A DNA stretch of 64,000 nt from Caldisericum exile AZM16c01 (lineage in GTDB: Bacteria > Caldisericota > Caldisericia > Caldisericales > Caldisericaceae): contig NC_017096.1 in the NCBI RefSeq assembly GCF_000284335.1, positions 1,116,001-1,180,000 of the forward strand, given 5' to 3'. The notes below the pieces were generated by a model. The model ran no database searches and had not been told where the DNA came from. It saw only the letters and a program-made list of their open reading frames with translations. Below are positions 61,658 to 64,000 of the stretch, one piece after another. The translations under genes were made by a program, and so were the position numbers. Every line of letters starts with the position of its first letter. The stretch's first letter is position 1.

Positions 61658-64000
61658 TGAAAAAAATAATTATAATTTCGATGCTTATAATTTATTCGCT
61701 TGTAGTGGTTTTTGTAGCACAAGCAGTTTACTCGGAAACAAGGCAAGAGTTTTTGTCAATTAATGCTGATGGTACAAATGTAAGAAGTGCTCCTGGCACA
61801 TACAATCCTGTCCTTTTTAAGTTAAACAAAGGTACTTATGTCCTTAATTTAGGAACAGGAAAGGACAAAAATGGTGGCTTGTGGTATAAGATTTACGATT
61901 TCAATTCTGGAAAAATTGGATTTGTTGCAAATTATCTTTGCAACAAAACGGGAATTTTAGTTACTGGAGAAGATAAAACCTTTACAGCAAAGGTTAATAC
62001 AGATTACCTAAACGTAAGAGCTGGCCCTGGCACAGAATTTAACCTTGTTAAAAGGCTTAATTACGGAACGAAAATAAGCGTCACACGTTTAATAACAAGA
62101 AGCGACTCTCAGATTTGGTATAAGTATAAAGATGGAAATAACTTTTATTTTGTTGCAAGTTGGTTCACCGTGAAGGTGGAGGAAACAAAACCTAACAATC
62201 AGGACAATAACTCTTCCAATAATAACTCAAATCAAAATAATAGTGGAACACAAAATAATACACAACCAAAAGATAATCTTACAATTCCTGCAACTTCAAC
62301 GGATTTTGTGAATTTAAGAGAAGGGCCATCAACTGATTACGGAAAAATTACTCTTATAAATAAAGGTGACCAAATTACAATAATAGGTTTTGCAAAAAAC
62401 CACAACGGGGAATTGTGGCTCCAGTGCAGATACAACGACAAAATAGGATTTGTTATAAGCGACTATTTCAAGTTTGATGCAAATAAAATTGCTCTGGATA
62501 TTTCGACAATAGGAAGTGATGCAAAGACAAACGACTCTACAAATCTAAGGGAAGGTCCTTCTACATCATACAATGTCCTCAAAGTAGTACCTACAAATAC
62601 CACATTTAACATAGTTGGTGTTTGTCTAAATAAAGATAAAGAGATGTGGTTTGAGGTAAATTTAGATGGAACAAATTATTGGGTTAGAAGCGATACAATT
62701 ACATTTGCTAAAAAAGAAAAGGGTATTCTTGAAAGCGCCTTGTGGAAAATAACAGAAGACGGCATTGACATCCAAATTGGCGGTAAAAACTTGCCAAAGC
62801 CAAATATTAATACATTGAGCGATCCAATAAGATTGGTTCTTACATACAATAACACCAATTTACTTGATACACCAAAACAAGCAGACCTCAACATCTATCC
62901 TTTTACAAGATATACTCTTCACGCTGACAACAACAATACAGTTGTTACGATTTATTTACTTTCGGAAATTCCATACCAATTTGAGGTAAAGGATAATCAA
63001 CATTTAATTCATTTCAAACTTCCTAAGGTTAATCAAGAAATTGTGGAAATAGGAGGGAGCGTAACATTCATAAATATTGAGAAGACTAATAATATTACAT
63101 ATATAAGCCTCGATGACTTCTTGAACTTTTTCAACCTAAATATGGATAACTATGCTTTAAACTTCTTTGGCAAAACCATTAAAATAAACAATGAGGACAT
63201 AATTAATTCTAAAGGTGAAAACTTTATCTCTTTAGAGAATTTGGCAAAGTATTTTAATGTTTCAATTATACAAACAAGCAACGAAATATATATAGATCCG
63301 CTTCTTCTTGATTTTAAGAAGGATGGCTCGTCAACAATACTTACCTTCAGTTTTCCATTCAAAGCGAAAAAGATTAATGAAAATAACAAAGATTTTCTTG
63401 TGATTTTTGCAGAAAATCCGCTAAATATACCTTACAAAAGTACAAAAAGAGAAACAACAACTGCTCCTCAAATTATTATTGAACTTGGAAATATTTCGTA
63501 TAGTGCAAAAGACAATACGCTAACCTTGGCTCAAATAAAAACCGGAAATTCAAATTTACTTTCAAACAGAATTATAGTTATTGATCCAGGACATGGAAGC
63601 TATTCTGGTCAATACCTTGATGTAGGTGCAATTGGTTTCTCTGGAACAAAAGAAGCTTACATAGTGCTTGATATTGCACTACGCCTTAAAAAATTATTGG
63701 AGGATGCAGGTGCCAAAGTCATAATAACTCATAACACTGTAGATAATCCAAACAATCCAACACTAAAAGGAAGAGTAGATATTGCAAACTCATCTGGTGG
63801 AGATCTATTTATTTCAATACACCTAAATTCAAGTATAAATAGTGACGCTTCTGGCACAGAAACATACTACTGGTATGACTCTTCAAAACGTCTTGCAGAT
63901 ACAATACAATCATCACTTGTAAAGACTTTAGGCACTTATGATAGAGGAATAAAAAAGGATTATCTATATGTATTGAGAGGAGTGACAACAATGCCTGCAA
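61657..64000 (+). CDS. N-acetylmuramoyl-L-alanine amidase with four bacterial SH3 repeats (partial at 3' end)
   Basis: Open for 781 codons to the window edge. Signal/anchor helix 1-26; SH3b-like repeats around NVRSAPGTYNPV, NVRAGPGTEFNL, NLREGPSTDYGK and NLREGPSTSYNV; an Asn/Gln-rich linker between repeats 2 and 3; then a beta-rich region resembling copper-amine-oxidase-type N-domains (about 480-570) and the start of an Amidase_3 domain: VIDPGHG (zinc His), TKEAYIVLDIA (zinc Glu) and ISIHLNS (zinc His). Hydrolyses the bond between glycan and stem peptide. Start ATG overlaps the smpB stop. The end is missing. Confidence 0.9.
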   Translation, partial: MKKIIIISMLIIYSLVVVFVAQAVYSETRQEFLSINADGTNVRSAPGTYNPVLFKLNKGTYVLNLGTGKDKNGGLWYKIYDFNSGKIGFVANYLCNKTGILVTGEDKTFTAKVNTDYLNVRAGPGTEFNLVKRLNYGTKISVTRLITRSDSQIWYKYKDGNNFYFVASWFTVKVEETKPNNQDNNSSNNNSNQNNSGTQNNTQPKDNLTIPATSTDFVNLREGPSTDYGKITLINKGDQITIIGFAKNHNGELWLQCRYNDKIGFVISDYFKFDANKIALDISTIGSDAKTNDSTNLREGPSTSYNVLKVVPTNTTFNIVGVCLNKDKEMWFEVNLDGTNYWVRSDTITFAKKEKGILESALWKITEDGIDIQIGGKNLPKPNINTLSDPIRLVLTYNNTNLLDTPKQADLNIYPFTRYTLHADNNNTVVTIYLLSEIPYQFEVKDNQHLIHFKLPKVNQEIVEIGGSVTFINIEKTNNITYISLDDFLNFFNLNMDNYALNFFGKTIKINNEDIINSKGENFISLENLAKYFNVSIIQTSNEIYIDPLLLDFKKDGSSTILTFSFPFKAKKINENNKDFLVIFAENPLNIPYKSTKRETTTAPQIIIELGNISYSAKDNTLTLAQIKTGNSNLLSNRIIVIDPGHGSYSGQYLDVGAIGFSGTKEAYIVLDIALRLKKLLEDAGAKVIITHNTVDNPNNPTLKGRVDIANSSGGDLFISIHLNSSINSDASGTETYYWYDSSKRLADTIQSSLVKTLGTYDRGIKKDYLYVLRGVTTMPA

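Noticed and set aside
1-64000. CRISPR arrays, insertion sequences and prophage
   Set aside because: No regularly spaced direct repeats, transposase or phage-type genes were recognised in the window.

Overview
This AT-rich window is densely packed and reads as a single chromosomal segment of an anaerobic, probably thermophilic bacterium. Support comes from a V-type ATPase as the only ATPase seen, a six-gene Rnf complex, a formate dehydrogenase with NuoE/NuoF-type partners, and a peptide transporter whose binding protein carries S-layer homology (SLH) domains. The overall style fits Caldisericota, or another deep-branching anaerobic lineage such as Thermotogota. That placement is inference from gene content only. 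No phage, insertion sequence or CRISPR array was seen, and no stretch over about 300 bases lacks a gene or RNA.

Layout. Positions 1-9969, minus strand: one long operon headed by an Orn/Lys/Arg decarboxylase, followed by V-ATPase genes H-I-K-E-C-F-A-B-D and the start of a possible NUDIX gene. Positions 9995-11362, minus: two tRNA-Pro genes, the RNase P RNA, a coiled-coil zinc-ribbon protein and tRNA-Met. Positions 11414-18720, minus: an ECF sigma factor with its own ECF-type promoter, a small acidic protein that may be its regulator, the SLH/solute-binding fusion and a complete Opp/Dpp transporter. Positions 18721-35681, minus: a classical division and cell-wall (dcw) cluster, rsmH to ftsZ, ending in an HlyD-like membrane protein.

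Positions 35714-45980, minus: a formate module read from an ArsR-type regulator through NuoE, an ATPase-fold protein, a ferredoxin-like protein, NuoF, NuoE, a second NuoF, a large formate dehydrogenase, FocA, MobA and FdhD. Several of these proteins have lost the cysteines their families normally use. Positions 46162-47345, plus: a divergent regulatory pair, one DRTGG protein and an anti-sigma ATPase fused to a second DRTGG domain. Positions 47338-59796, minus: a 1009-residue transmembrane protein ending in a PIN-like domain, then Rnf genes, folC, valS and a PPC-domain gene. Positions 59897-64000, plus: lspA, rluD, smpB and an SH3-repeat amidase cut by the window edge.

How it fits together: formate oxidation or CO2 reduction (Fdh with NuoE/F) would exchange electrons among formate, NADH and ferredoxin. 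Rnf would couple ferredoxin:NAD to an ion gradient, and the V-ATPase, whose K subunit carries Na+-type ligands, could use that gradient. Promoters are legible: several share a TTGCAa-like -35 box, a 16-base spacer and TAaAAT, and a few place the start codon at or within about two bases of the predicted transcription start, suggesting leaderless mRNAs.
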